A stretch of DNA of 50,675 nt from Verrucomicrobiota bacterium (GTDB lineage: Bacteria > Verrucomicrobiota > Verrucomicrobiia > Chthoniobacterales > UBA10450), in NCBI GenBank assembly GCA_003221295.1, contig QHRA01000176.1:1-50675 (forward strand). The letters are read 5' to 3'. Below, one piece after another: positions 38,951-48,756 of this stretch (positions are counted from its first letter, which is position 1; every line of letters begins with the position of its first letter). The notes beneath the pieces were generated by a model, which was given only the letters and a program-made list of their open reading frames with translations, was not told the DNA's origin and searched no databases. The translations under genes and the position numbers were made by a program.

Positions 38951-39900
38951 CGCACACTTGCCATCGACTGCGGCACGTAATTATCAAGAAACCATTCGTA
39001 AAACCGGGCGACCCCGTCCCGCAGCGAAATCGTTGGCTGCCAGCCGAGCTTTTTGATCTTGGAAATGTCGAGCAATTTGCGCGGGGTGCCGTCCGGTTTT
39101 GAGCGGTCCCACTTCAACTCGCCCCGAAAGCCGACCACGTTGCAAATCAATTCCGCCAATTCCAGAATGGAAATGTCTTCGCCACACCCAACGTTGATAA
39201 TTTCCGGCGAATCGTAGTTCTCCAGCAGGAACAGAACTGCCGCCGCCAAATCATCCACGTGAAGAAATTCACGGCGCGGCACGCCCGTTCCCCAAACAAT
39301 CATCTCCCCCGCTCCGCTCATTTTGGCCTCGTGCGCTTTGCGCAACAACGCCGCCAGCGCGTGCGAAGTCTCAAGATCGAAATCATCACCCGGGCCGTAA
39401 AGATTTGTTGGCATGACCGAGATGAAATTTGCGCCATACTCGCGCGCGAAAGCCTGACACAATTTTACGCCGGCAATCTTCGCAATCGCGTACGGTTCGT
39501 TGGTCGGTTCAAGCGGCCCGCTCAGGAGCGCGCTCTCCGGAATTGGTTGTGGTGCAAATTTCGGATAGATACACGAGCTGCCGAGGAATAAAAGTTTGCG
39601 CGCACCACCCTCGTGCGCTGCGTGAATAACGTTGTTCTGGATCTGTAAGTTTTCGATCAGGAATTCGACCGGTGCATCAATATTGGCTTTTATTCCGCCA
39701 ACCTTCGCCGCTGCCAGAACCGCCAGGTCCGGCCTTTCCTCGGCGAAAAAATTCCGGACCGCTCGTTCGTCTCGCAAATCAACTTCCGCCCGCGAGCGAG
39801 TGATCAAATTGTTAAAACCGCGTGCCTTCAACAGGCGGACCAAGGCGCCGCCGACCAGTCCACTGTGACCGGCGACGTAAATTTTATCGTTTTGTTTCAT
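38947..39900 (-). CDS. fcl: GDP-L-fucose synthase
   Basis: DKIYVAGHSGLVGGALVRLL; KLLFLGSSCIYPKFAPQPIPESALLSGPLEPTNEPYAIAKIAG; MPTNLYGPGDDFDLE. Confidence 0.97.
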   Translation of the reverse strand: MKQNDKIYVAGHSGLVGGALVRLLKARGFNNLITRSRAEVDLRDERAVRNFFAEERPDLAVLAAAKVGGIKANIDAPVEFLIENLQIQNNVIHAAHEGGARKLLFLGSSCIYPKFAPQPIPESALLSGPLEPTNEPYAIAKIAGVKLCQAFAREYGANFISVMPTNLYGPGDDFDLETSHALAALLRKAHEAKMSGAGEMIVWGTGVPRREFLHVDDLAAAVLFLLENYDSPEIINVGCGEDISILELAELICNVVGFRGELKWDRSKPDGTPRKLLDISKIKKLGWQPTISLRDGVARFYEWFLDNYVPQSMASVR

Positions 39901-39955
39901 CCGCGAATAAGTGTTTAGCATTTTCTTTTTTTGACGCCCGCGCAATCCTGAGTTC

Positions 39956-40829
39956 ATGCCCAGGCCAAGGCGCCGGCTGACGGTGCAGAAAACTTACAAG
40001 CTTTTCATCGGCGGAAAATTCGCTCGTGGTGAAAATGGACGCGTCATTGCCGCGCGCGATGGGCAGGGAAACGTGCTGGCTAATTACTGTCGTGCGTCGC
40101 GAAAAGATTTTCGTGACGCGGTCCGGGCGGCACGAAGTGCCGTCGCGGGCTGGACGAAATGCAGTCCTTATTTGCGCGGCCAAATTTTGTATCGCGCGGC
40201 TGAAATGCTGGAAGGGCGCCGACGCGAGTTGGAAAGCGAGCTCGCCCGCGTTGGCAGCCCGGCGGCGAGGGCGCGCGGCGAAGTCACGGCCGCGATTGAT
40301 CGCCTGGTTTATTACGCCGGTTGGACCGACAAGTTTTCGCAAATTCTCGGATCGGTAAATCCGGTCGCGACGGCGCATTTCAATTTTACGATCCCCGAAC
40401 CGACTGGCGTGGTCGCCGCGCTGGCGCCCGATGAACCGGCCTTGCTCGGAATGGTCTCGGTTATTGCCCCAATCATCGCCAGCGGCAATAGCGTCATCGT
40501 GCTCGCTTCGACCGCGAACGCGCTCGCCCCTCTTACCTTTTCCGAAATCATCGCGACGAGTGATCTTCCGGCCGGTGTTTTCAATCTTCTTGCCGGTGAT
40601 CGCAACGAACTCGCGCCGCATTTCACCAGTCATATGGATGTCAATGCAATCGTCGATGCCAGCGACGATGAAAAGATCGGCGAGGAAATTGCAGGCTGGC
40701 ACCGCTATCAACGTCAAACGTTACATCCGTCGCACTGTAGCTAATTACTTCGGTCGCGAGGGGGAAAACCCGTATTGGATTCTCGATACGGTCGAAATGA
40801 AAACGGCGTGGCATCCGATCGGACTCTAA
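39956..40829 (+). pseudogene. Short aldehyde dehydrogenase-family protein, C-terminal frameshift
   Basis: TYKLFIGGKFARGENGR ... TGVVAALAPDEPALLGMVSVIAPIIASGNSVIV; frame changes near 40700 to INVKRYIRRTVANYFGREGENPYWILDTVEMKTAWHPIG in ORF 40431..40829. Confidence 0.8.
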
Positions 40830-40883
40830 CCGCTGCGCGGCAGTGGAGTGATGATAAGGCGGAAGCAAAGCTGTTGCTTTGAA

Positions 40884-40923
40884 CTCCATTGCTCCACTAC
40901 TCCATCACTCCATTACTCCAGTT
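40884..40923. repeat. Tandem 8-mer repeat (CTCCAYTR-like, 5 units)
   Basis: ctccattg ctccacta ctccatca ctccatta ctccagtt. Confidence 0.9.
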
Positions 40924-40930
40924 TCTGATC

Positions 40931-41647
40931 ATGCACCTACCGTCATTGATTGAGAAGAAGCGCGATGGCGGCGATTTACTCGGAAGAAATCGCGCAGGTC
41001 ATCTCCGGTTTTACTCGCGGAGAAATTCCCGATTTCCAGATGCGCGCGCTGGCGATGGCAATTTTTTTCCGCGGTATGAGCGACAGGGAAACCTGGCATT
41101 TGACCAAAGCAATGCTGGAGAGCGGCCAGATATTCGAGTATCCACCAAACTCGCCGCCCAAGGTCGACAGACACTCGACCGGCGCAATTGGCGGAAAGAC
41201 TTCACTCGTTCTGGCACCGCTGCTGGCCTGCGATGAAGGTTTGGGTGCCAATGATTTCCGGTCGCGGTCTGGATATCACTGGCGGCATGCTTGATAAGCT
41301 CGAAAGCATTCCTGGCTTCAATGTGAACCTGGATCGAACGCGCGCGATCAAACAACTCGAGCGCATCGGCGTTTTCATCGGCAAATCAGATCCGATCACG
41401 CCGGCAAAATTACTGCGATGGACGCGGAAAAGATCGGACGCGCCTCATTCTTGCTTGGCGGAGGCCGGCAACAAGTAGACGACAAAATTGATTTGGCCGT
41501 CGGCATTTCCGATTTGAAAAAATCGGCGAGAGCGTGCAACAGGACGAACCGCTCATGCGTGTGCATGCACGAACAAACGACGGTCTCGAACAAGTCTTGC
41601 CGTTGCTGAGGACGGCGACGGTGGTTGGAGATGAATGCGATCTTTAG
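40931..41647 (+). pseudogene. deoA: Thymidine/pyrimidine-nucleoside phosphorylase remnant
   Basis: Pieces in different frames: LIEKKRDGG / YSEEIAQVISGFTRGEIPDFQMRALAMAIFFRGMSDRETWHLTKAMLESG ... VDRHSTGAIGGKTSLVLAPLLA / VPMISGRGLDITGGMLDKLESIPGF / IGRASFLLGGGRQQVDDKIDLAVGISDLKK; large central portion missing. Confidence 0.9.
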
Positions 41648-41879
41648 GCGAATGTTTGTGAGATCCCCTTCTCGCCTTTGCCGGATCGGGACGACGGGAG
41701 CCGTGTTTGTCTGGAGCATTCAAGCGCAAACCATCGCCGCGTCGCAAACAAATGAAAAACGCCAGTTGATGCGTTAATTCCTTGGTTGCTTCGGGAAGAT
41801 GCACAGCTGCGTGGAATCCCCTTTAGTGAAGTGATTTTCGATGTCACCGGCAAACGCGTGCTCGCTTTCAATCCAAGAA

Positions 41880-42419
41880 ATGAAACCGGATTTACGAGTG
41901 GTAAAACAAATCAGCGTCGTGCTTGACGAGGTGATGTCACAGCTGAATTCGTCGGCGAGCGTAATTCAGGGAATTCCGAGAATCAACGAAGTGAGCAGTC
42001 ACTTTGAAGATTTGATGCGAGAGCTGTTGAATAAGACTTCCGGGCTCACCTGCGATTTTCCGAAAACAAGTCAAGGTCGTCTCCAACGTTCCGGTTACCC
42101 CGACTTGGAGTTGATCGATCAAGAATCGCATCGCGTTTATTATCTCGATCCAAAACTTTATGCCATAGGGAGCCGGGACAGTTCGTTTCGCACTTTCTAT
42201 TTCGAGCCGAAGATCGCGACCAATAAAGTGCGCGAGGATGCAGTGCACTTCATCGTCGGCTTTGAGCATGAGAAACCCGCGGCCGACCGCCATTGGAAAT
42301 TCACACGTTGGGATCTTGTCGACCTCTCACATTTCCAGGTGAAACTAAAAGCGGAATTTCAGGGAAGTAATCGCGACATGTATCGGCCGGAGGCGATCGT
42401 CGCGACCAGCGTTAAGTAA
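41880..42419 (+). CDS. Hypothetical protein with PD-(D/E)XK nuclease-like motif
   Basis: GYPDLELIDQESHRVYYLDPKLY fits PD-xn-DXK; upstream Glu-containing helix SSHFEDLMRELL. Confidence 0.55.
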   Translation: MKPDLRVVKQISVVLDEVMSQLNSSASVIQGIPRINEVSSHFEDLMRELLNKTSGLTCDFPKTSQGRLQRSGYPDLELIDQESHRVYYLDPKLYAIGSRDSSFRTFYFEPKIATNKVREDAVHFIVGFEHEKPAADRHWKFTRWDLVDLSHFQVKLKAEFQGSNRDMYRPEAIVATSVK

Positions 42420-42468
42420 TTCTCCGACTTCTGCTCCTGCTCGTATTGAACCTAAAACCAACCTTGCT

Positions 42469-42545
42469 GGCTCCGCAGAGCGTCGCCCTACCAATGACCG
42501 ATCTGAACGCGAATTGGTAAGGCGAGACTTGTCGACCCGAGGCGA
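42469..42545. repeat. Family C repeat (copy C1)
   Basis: tggctccgcagagcgtcgccctaccaatgacc ... gcgaattggtaaggcgagacttgtcgacccgagg. Confidence 0.8.
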
Positions 42546-42632
42546 AACACCGTATTCCGAGGGCAGTCGGGAGAGCGCCCTTCCTCAACTCTTAGCACTA
42601 CTAAAAGTTGCCGTAAGCGACCTCCGGCGTAA

Positions 42633-43868
42633 TTGTTAAGTCTTGTGATTTCGCAGGTAACAACCCCCGAAACATTCGAGTTCGACGCAGTGGATGACGT
42701 CGTCGCCGATATCGCCTCAGGGAAAATGGTGATTGTGACAGATGATGCCGATCGCGAGAACGAAGGCGACCTGGTGATGGCAGCGGAAAAGGCGACCGCG
42801 GCATCAGTGAATTTCATGGCAATGCATGGTCGCGGCTTGATTTGTGTTCCCATCTCGAACGAGCGCGCGGAACAGCTCGGTCTGAAGCGCATGGTCGCGG
42901 AAAATCGCGAAATGTATTCGACCGATTTCACCGTCTCGGTCGATGCTGCGGACGGCGTGACAACCGGGATCAGCGCGCATGATCGGGCGCGAACTATTCA
43001 GGTTATTGCCAATCCCGTTTCCGAGCCGAATGATCTCGTGCAACCCGGCCATGTCTTTCCTTTGCGAGCAAAAGATGGCGGCGTCTTGCGCCGCGCTGGG
43101 CACACCGAAGCAGCAGTTGATCTTGCCATCATGGCCGGGCTGCAGCCTGCTGGGGTGCTCTGCGAAATTCTGCATGACGATGGCACAATGGCGCGTTTGC
43201 CGGAGCTGATGCGGTTCCGCAAAAAACACGGCCTCCGCATTTGCACCATCCAAAGTTTGATCGCGCATCGCCGGGTCCGGGAAAAATTGGTCGAGCGCGA
43301 ACAAATCGTTAAAATGCCGACGGACTACGGCGACTTCGATTTGCACCTTTATCGGTCGAAACTGGATGGCTCACATCATCTCGCCCTGGTTAAAGGCATG
43401 ATTTCGCCGAATAAACCGACGCTGGTCCGCGTGCACAGCGAATGTCTCACCGGCGATGTTTTTGGTTCGCGACGCTGCGATTGTGGGAATCAGTTGCACG
43501 CGGCGTTGCGCCAGATCTCCGAGGAAGGCGATGGCGTCCTCGTTTACATGCGGCAGGAGGGGCGCGGGATCGGGTTAGCAGCCAAAATTCACGCCTACAA
43601 ATTACAGGAGGAAGGTCTTGATACGGTCGAAGCGAATGCCAGGCTTGGCTTTCCCATGGATCTGCGCGATTATGGATTGGGCGCACAAATCTTGTTCGAT
43701 CTCGGTGTGCGGCAATTTCGTTTTCTGACGAATAATCCGAAGAAGGTAATCGGCTTGGAAGGCTACGGAATTCAAATGATCGAACAGGTGCCGATTCGCA
43801 GTCCCGCCAATCCGCACAACGAAAAATATCTCGAAACCAAAAAACAGAAAATGGGCCACTTACTATGA
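42633..43868 (+). CDS. ribBA: Bifunctional 3,4-dihydroxy-2-butanone-4-phosphate synthase / GTP cyclohydrolase II
   Basis: VTDDADRENEGDLVMAAEKAT; RAGHTEAAVDLA; HSECLTGDVFGSRRCDCGNQL; RQEGRGIGL. Confidence 0.98.
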   Translation: MLSLVISQVTTPETFEFDAVDDVVADIASGKMVIVTDDADRENEGDLVMAAEKATAASVNFMAMHGRGLICVPISNERAEQLGLKRMVAENREMYSTDFTVSVDAADGVTTGISAHDRARTIQVIANPVSEPNDLVQPGHVFPLRAKDGGVLRRAGHTEAAVDLAIMAGLQPAGVLCEILHDDGTMARLPELMRFRKKHGLRICTIQSLIAHRRVREKLVEREQIVKMPTDYGDFDLHLYRSKLDGSHHLALVKGMISPNKPTLVRVHSECLTGDVFGSRRCDCGNQLHAALRQISEEGDGVLVYMRQEGRGIGLAAKIHAYKLQEEGLDTVEANARLGFPMDLRDYGLGAQILFDLGVRQFRFLTNNPKKVIGLEGYGIQMIEQVPIRSPANPHNEKYLETKKQKMGHLL

Positions 43869-44365
43869 CGGAGCCCGCCGCTAATCCTGGCTTGTCGCAA
43901 TTTGTTCTGCCGCGCCCGCGCGTCGTCGCGGCCAAACGCACTTTTGCCATCGTGGCCAGTCAATTCAACCCATCCTACGTGCAGGGATTGGTCGATCACG
44001 CTGCCCGAGAACTACAAACGCCGATGGCGAAGGTGGCGCTCTATCGGGTGCCCGGCGCGTTTGAAATTCCGGTCGTGGTGCGCGAGCTCGCACAACAAAA
44101 AAAGGCGGATGTAATCCTCGCCCTCGGCGTGATTTTAAAGGGGAAGACCAATCATGCGGAAAATCTGTCCCGTTCCGTCACTGACGCGCTCCAGCGGATC
44201 GCGCTGGATTATGGCGTTCCGGTGATCAACTGCGTCCATACTTTTACCAAGGAAGTGGACGCGCGTGAACGTTGTCTTGAAGACAAAATTAATCGCGGCA
44301 CCGAGGCTGCCCGCGCGGCGATCGAAATCGCCAATGTGATGTCGGATCTGCGCACCCGACCGTAG
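43865..44365 (+). CDS. ribH: 6,7-dimethyl-8-ribityllumazine synthase
   Basis: FAIVASQFNPSYVQGLVDHA; YRVPGAFEIPVVVREL; LALGVILKGKTNHAENLSRSVTDAL; ATGA overlap with ribBA. Confidence 0.96.
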   Translation: MTEPAANPGLSQFVLPRPRVVAAKRTFAIVASQFNPSYVQGLVDHAARELQTPMAKVALYRVPGAFEIPVVVRELAQQKKADVILALGVILKGKTNHAENLSRSVTDALQRIALDYGVPVINCVHTFTKEVDARERCLEDKINRGTEAARAAIEIANVMSDLRTRP

Positions 44366-44367
44366 CG

Positions 44368-44808
44368 ATGGGCCGGCGGCGGGAGGCGCGCCAGGCCGCG
44401 CTGCAATATCATTTCTGGCGCGATATGCAGCACGGCCATAGCCCGGAAAAAATGGAGGATTTCTGGGAATTTCTCCCGACCAAACCGCGCGTCCGCGAAT
44501 TTGCTCAACCCCTTATTGATGGAATGAATGCGCATCTCGCGGAAATCGACGAACGCATTCGGCGATATGCCGAGAATTACGAGTTTCGTCGCATTGCCGC
44601 GGTTGATCGCAACGTTCTGCGTCTGGCCATTTATGAAATGTTGTTCCGCGATGACATTCCGCCTGTTGTCTCCATTAACGAAGCAATCGAGCTCGCAAAG
44701 AAATTCGGCGGAGCGGAATCGGGCCGTTTCGTTAACGGGATTCTCGACCGGGTCCGGAAAGAGCTGACGCGGCCGGCGCGCGAAGCGGTGGCGAAGAGCA
44801 GTGCCTAA
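44368..44808 (+). CDS. nusB: Transcription antitermination factor NusB
   Basis: GRRREARQAALQYHF; AAVDRNVLRLAIYEMLFRDDIPPVVSINEAIELAKKFGGAESGRFVNGILDRV. Confidence 0.95.
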   Translation: MGRRREARQAALQYHFWRDMQHGHSPEKMEDFWEFLPTKPRVREFAQPLIDGMNAHLAEIDERIRRYAENYEFRRIAAVDRNVLRLAIYEMLFRDDIPPVVSINEAIELAKKFGGAESGRFVNGILDRVRKELTRPAREAVAKSSA

Positions 44809-44814
44809 CGATTC

Positions 44815-44919
44815 GTCATCCCGAGCAAAAACGCCAGTCCGGCTCGGACCGAGGGATCCCGAGGCGCAATCTTTAGGCTAACTTAAGCGGGATCTCTCCG
44901 CTTTCGCTCGGGATGACGA
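44815..44919. repeat. Family A repeat, full copy between nusB and ftsY (A9)
   Basis: gtcatcccgagcaaaaacgccagtccggctcggaccgagggatcccg ... cgggatctctccgctttcgctcgggatgac. Confidence 0.93.
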
Positions 44920-44929
44920 GATTCGTGAA

Positions 44930-45716
44930 ATGAGATTTTTCAAAAACATCATCGACAAATTTGCCGGCAAACCGGTCGATTGGGACGAGCTGGAAGAGGC
45001 GCTGATTCGCTCCGACATCGGTGTGCCGATGACGCTGCGCATTCTAAAAACACTACGCGAGCGTGAAGCCTGGTCGTGGGTAACGGCAAATGACATCGCT
45101 GCCGGCGCATCCGAAAGTCATTTTGATTGTCGGCGTCAACGGAACCGGCAAAACAACCTCCACCGCGAAGCTGGGACATTTTTTCAAAACAAAGCGCCAC
45201 AGGGTCTTGTTGGCCGCAGCCGATACTTTTCGGGCGGCAGCAATCGAACAATTAGGGATTTGGGCAGAACGAATCGGCGTTGATATGATTCGCGGACAAT
45301 ACAACGCCGATCCGGCCGCGCTTTGTTACGAGGCGTATCAGGCGGCCGATAAACGCGACATCGAATTTTTGCTGTGTGACACCGCAGGGCGACTGCACAC
45401 CAAATCGAATCTGATGGCCGAGCTAAGCAAAGTAAAACGCAGCTTGGCCAAGAATGATCCAAATGCGCCTCATGAAATCTTGCTGGTGGTCGATGCGACT
45501 ACGGGCAGCAACGCACTCGCACAAACGAAACAATTTCACGAAGCGATCGGATTGACCGGATTAATTGTGACCAAACTCGACGGCAGCGGAAAAGGCGGAG
45601 TCGTCGTGGCAATTCAAGACCAACTTGGAATTCCGACGCGGTTTGTCGGAACGGGAGAGAAACTGGAGGATTTTGCCGAATTCGACGGGCGCGACTTTGT
45701 CGCCAACATGATTTGA
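44930..45716 (+). pseudogene. ftsY: Signal recognition particle receptor FtsY, split over two frames (apparent internal deletion)
   Basis: Frame 1: MRFFKNIIDKFAGKPVDWDELEEALIRSDIGVPMTLRILKTLRERE; frame 3 from about 45090: HPKVILIVGVNGTGKTTSTAKLGHFF ... DTAGRLHTKSNLMAEL ... TKLDGSGKGG. Confidence 0.85.
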
Positions 45717-45843
45717 GCTCAGCCGGTCGCGGCAAACAAGCTAATCACCGAATCATCCCCGATTTCCGCATCGGCGGCATCAGAAAAGCTGGCATAATTC
45801 GTCAAATTCAACGGCGGCGAATCGAGATTGTTTTAAACTGCAT

Positions 45844-47373
45844 TTGAAACCTGTGGGACAAATTACGCAACAAAGCCCGCCCTTGGAAGAAAGTGTCGGT
45901 CCCGTTGTCCAAGGCGGACCGCGAGGATTTGTAGCGAAGTTCACGGTCCTGAAAGGCGCACAACGCGAGCTTTGGCTGACGTTCCTGATCAAGTTGTTCA
46001 TCATCTCGGCCTACGCGATAACTAACAAGACGCTGATTCTGTGGCTTTCGTACGATCTCGGATTCAGCGATCAAGCCGCGGGCGCGTTGGTTGGCTGGGT
46101 TTGGGCGCCGGCGATGACGATTTGCACCCTGCTGGCCGGCTCGCTCACCGACGCGCTCGGTCTACGCAGAACTTTTTTCTTGGGCGTCACGATCTGCCTG
46201 ATCGCGCGCGCGGTGATGGTGTTTGGAACGATTCCTTGGTTGGTGCTGGCCGGTGGCTTATTCCCGCTAGTTATTGGTGAAGCATTGGGTACGCCAGTCT
46301 TGATTGCCGCGACGCGCCGATACTCGACCACGCGCCAGCGCTCGATTTCCTTTTCTATCATCTACATGGTGATGAACGTCGGCTACTGGATCGCCGGCCG
46401 TATTTTTGATTACGTCCGTCAGTCGTTAGGCGAGCACGGCCATCTCGATCTTTTTGGATTGCAGATTACCAGTTATCGTACGTTGTTTATGGTCAGCCTC
46501 GGCTTCGAGCTTCTGCTTTTTCCGACAATTTATTTTCTTCGCCGGGGAGCGGAAGCGACCGAACAAGGGGTCATCTTCACGGGCGAGCCGGTGCGGCACG
46601 CAACCGGAGTATTGTGGCGGCGTGTTTACTTAACGATCCGTGACAGCGCGCGCGATACGATTGCCCTGTTCAAACGGCTGCTTGGGCAATCCGGTTTTTA
46701 TCGGCTCCTCGGCTTTCTTCTACTGATCGGATTTCTCAAACTCATTTTTCTGCAAATGGACTACGTCTTTCCAAAGTTCGGAATTCGCGAGCTGGGAAAT
46801 GGCGCGCCGATCGGTCGGCTCTCCAACATCAATTATATTCTCATTATCGTTCTCGTGCCGATCATCGGCGCGCTAACACAGAAATTTTCCGCGTATCGCA
46901 TGGTGGTGATCGGCGGCGCGATCTGCGCCGCGTCCGTTTTCGTGATGGCTCTGCCCACGCCGTGGTTTCAAGCGCCAGCGGATGGTTTATTTGGAAAGTG
47001 GATCGGTCACGCTTATCTCAGACTGCAAGGCGGCGTTCATCCCTACTACGTCATGATTGCGATTTACATTTCGATTTTTTCAATTGGCGAAGCGTTCTAT
47101 TCGCCGCGCGTTTACGAATATGCGGCCGCTATCGCGCCGAAAGGTCAGGAAGCTTCCTACGGCGCGCTTTCATACATTCCTTTTTTGCTTGGGAAACTTT
47201 TGGTCGGAAGCGCGGGGTGGTTACTCGCCGCCTTTTGTCCGGAACACGGACCACATCATTCCGGGACGATGTGGCTGATTTTTGCCTGCGCGGCGTCGGT
47301 CGCGCCGATCGGATTGTTACTCTTTCGTTCTTACATTCGCGTGCCCGAAGCGGGACGTGAACAGACGAGCTGA
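45844..47373 (+). CDS. MFS transporter
   Basis: Multi-TM; AGSLTDALGLRRTFFLGVTICLIARAVMVFG; VPIIGALTQKFSAYRMVVIGG; TTG start. Confidence 0.85.
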   Translation: MKPVGQITQQSPPLEESVGPVVQGGPRGFVAKFTVLKGAQRELWLTFLIKLFIISAYAITNKTLILWLSYDLGFSDQAAGALVGWVWAPAMTICTLLAGSLTDALGLRRTFFLGVTICLIARAVMVFGTIPWLVLAGGLFPLVIGEALGTPVLIAATRRYSTTRQRSISFSIIYMVMNVGYWIAGRIFDYVRQSLGEHGHLDLFGLQITSYRTLFMVSLGFELLLFPTIYFLRRGAEATEQGVIFTGEPVRHATGVLWRRVYLTIRDSARDTIALFKRLLGQSGFYRLLGFLLLIGFLKLIFLQMDYVFPKFGIRELGNGAPIGRLSNINYILIIVLVPIIGALTQKFSAYRMVVIGGAICAASVFVMALPTPWFQAPADGLFGKWIGHAYLRLQGGVHPYYVMIAIYISIFSIGEAFYSPRVYEYAAAIAPKGQEASYGALSYIPFLLGKLLVGSAGWLLAAFCPEHGPHHSGTMWLIFACAASVAPIGLLLFRSYIRVPEAGREQTS

Positions 47374-47400
47374 TCGAGCTGTCTAACCACTCGATCGTCT

Positions 47401-48030
47401 ATGATCAATTTACCCAAGCGTCCGGAGCCGCGCTCTCGCTTTCTGCTGGTCATTTGTGTCATGGTTTTGATGGGACTGATTGGCGCGCAGACTTTCCTGA
47501 GCCGCGCTGGCGCACAAAAACAGGAGGAGAAAAAAGTGGAAACGACAACATCAAACGCATCGCCGGCGGCGACATCCGCCGCAGCTACAACGAAACCTTC
47601 CGCTGAAGAACTAAAGAAAAAGCTGACACCACAGCAGTATCGCGTCACGCAGGAATGCGGGACTGAGCCTCCTTTCAACAACGCCTACTGGAACAATCAC
47701 GCGGCGGGTATTTACGTTGATGTCGTTACTGGTGAAGCGCTCTTCACTTCGCTCGATAAATTCGATAGCGGCAGCGGCTGGCCCAGTTTCACTAAACCGA
47801 TCACGAAGGAAAAGGTCGTCGAAAAATCAGACCGCACCCTGGGGATGGATCGCACTGAAGTTCGCGGCGCGAAAAGCGATGCTCATCTCGGCCACGTTTT
47901 TGATGATGGTCCCGGCCCCGAAAAATTACGCTACTGCATCAACTCCGCCGCACTCCGTTTTATTCCAGTCGAAAAACTAAAAGAAGAAGGCTACGGCCAA
48001 TTTCTGCCGTTGTTCGAGGGGAAGAAATAA
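47401..48030 (+). CDS. msrB: Peptide-methionine (R)-S-oxide reductase with N-terminal membrane/export anchor
   Basis: [80 protein letters not shown]. Confidence 0.96.
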   Translation: MINLPKRPEPRSRFLLVICVMVLMGLIGAQTFLSRAGAQKQEEKKVETTTSNASPAATSAAATTKPSAEELKKKLTPQQYRVTQECGTEPPFNNAYWNNHAAGIYVDVVTGEALFTSLDKFDSGSGWPSFTKPITKEKVVEKSDRTLGMDRTEVRGAKSDAHLGHVFDDGPGPEKLRYCINSAALRFIPVEKLKEEGYGQFLPLFEGKK

Positions 48031-48078
48031 CGCTGCTGCTCGTAGCCCGCCCGTTATAGAAGCGCGGTCTTAGTCTTA

Positions 48079-48756
48079 TTAAGGCCGATGCAGACGTTGC
48101 GAGCAGGGACAGCGTCGGATCGCGGCGTCAAGACTGAAGAGCAGCGCAACAGCGATAACCGCTAAAAATAGTGTGCAGCCTGAATCAGGCACATCCCCAA
48201 TTTGAAATTGATCATGCCAAGGCTGTGAGGCGTTTGGAAACAAGCCGAGTTCGCCACCAATAACGTCGAAAGCCGAACCATTCGGCAGGGTGATGTCTAG
48301 GTGAGCGCCGTAAATATCCGGCGGGAAAGGCCCATCAGCTAAAAGCGGGAAAAAACCACCAAGAGCAAGGCGGAAAGCTTCTCCACCCGAGTCAGCGGTG
48401 ACCGAGCCTCCGAAAGACGTAACTGAACTAATTGGGTTACCGGCCTGATCAAACAGGTAACCGCTGCCGGTTGGATTGTTGATCGTGCCCGCGCCAAACA
48501 CGTCCAGCATTGGAAGCAGAAGAAATGTTGAGTTTGTGCTCTTGAAAAGCCGGACGAAGCTATTGCCGCTAAAGACTAAATCCAAGGAGAGCGTTTGCCC
48601 GCTAAGCGGGAGATCATTCAGGTCGCTAAAGCTCACGATCTTTTCGCCTGTGACCCGGCCGGGCGGCCCAAGATCGATCGTGATGGTAGTAGCGTGCGCT
48701 GGGACCCAGCAGATCGAACACCCGAGCGTAGCCAAAAGCAGAAGTCTTTTTTTCAA
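48079..48756 (-). CDS. Exported protein with C-terminal VPDSG-CTERM-like sorting signal
   Basis: Signal peptide MKKRLLLLATLGCSICWVPAHA; C-terminus VPDSGCTLFLAVIAVALLFSLDAAIRRCPC. Confidence 0.85.
   Translation of the reverse strand: MKKRLLLLATLGCSICWVPAHATTITIDLGPPGRVTGEKIVSFSDLNDLPLSGQTLSLDLVFSGNSFVRLFKSTNSTFLLLPMLDVFGAGTINNPTGSGYLFDQAGNPISSVTSFGGSVTADSGGEAFRLALGGFFPLLADGPFPPDIYGAHLDITLPNGSAFDVIGGELGLFPNASQPWHDQFQIGDVPDSGCTLFLAVIAVALLFSLDAAIRRCPCSQRLHRP

Noticed and set aside
42420-42632. FMN riboswitch upstream of ribBA
   Set aside because: Searched by eye for the conserved RFN core; the leader is instead occupied by a family C repeat and lacks the expected blocks.
45090-45283. Programmed ribosomal frameshift in ftsY
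   Set aside because: No slippery heptamer or stimulatory structure evident, and the connecting segment is missing residues, so deletion or assembly error is more likely.
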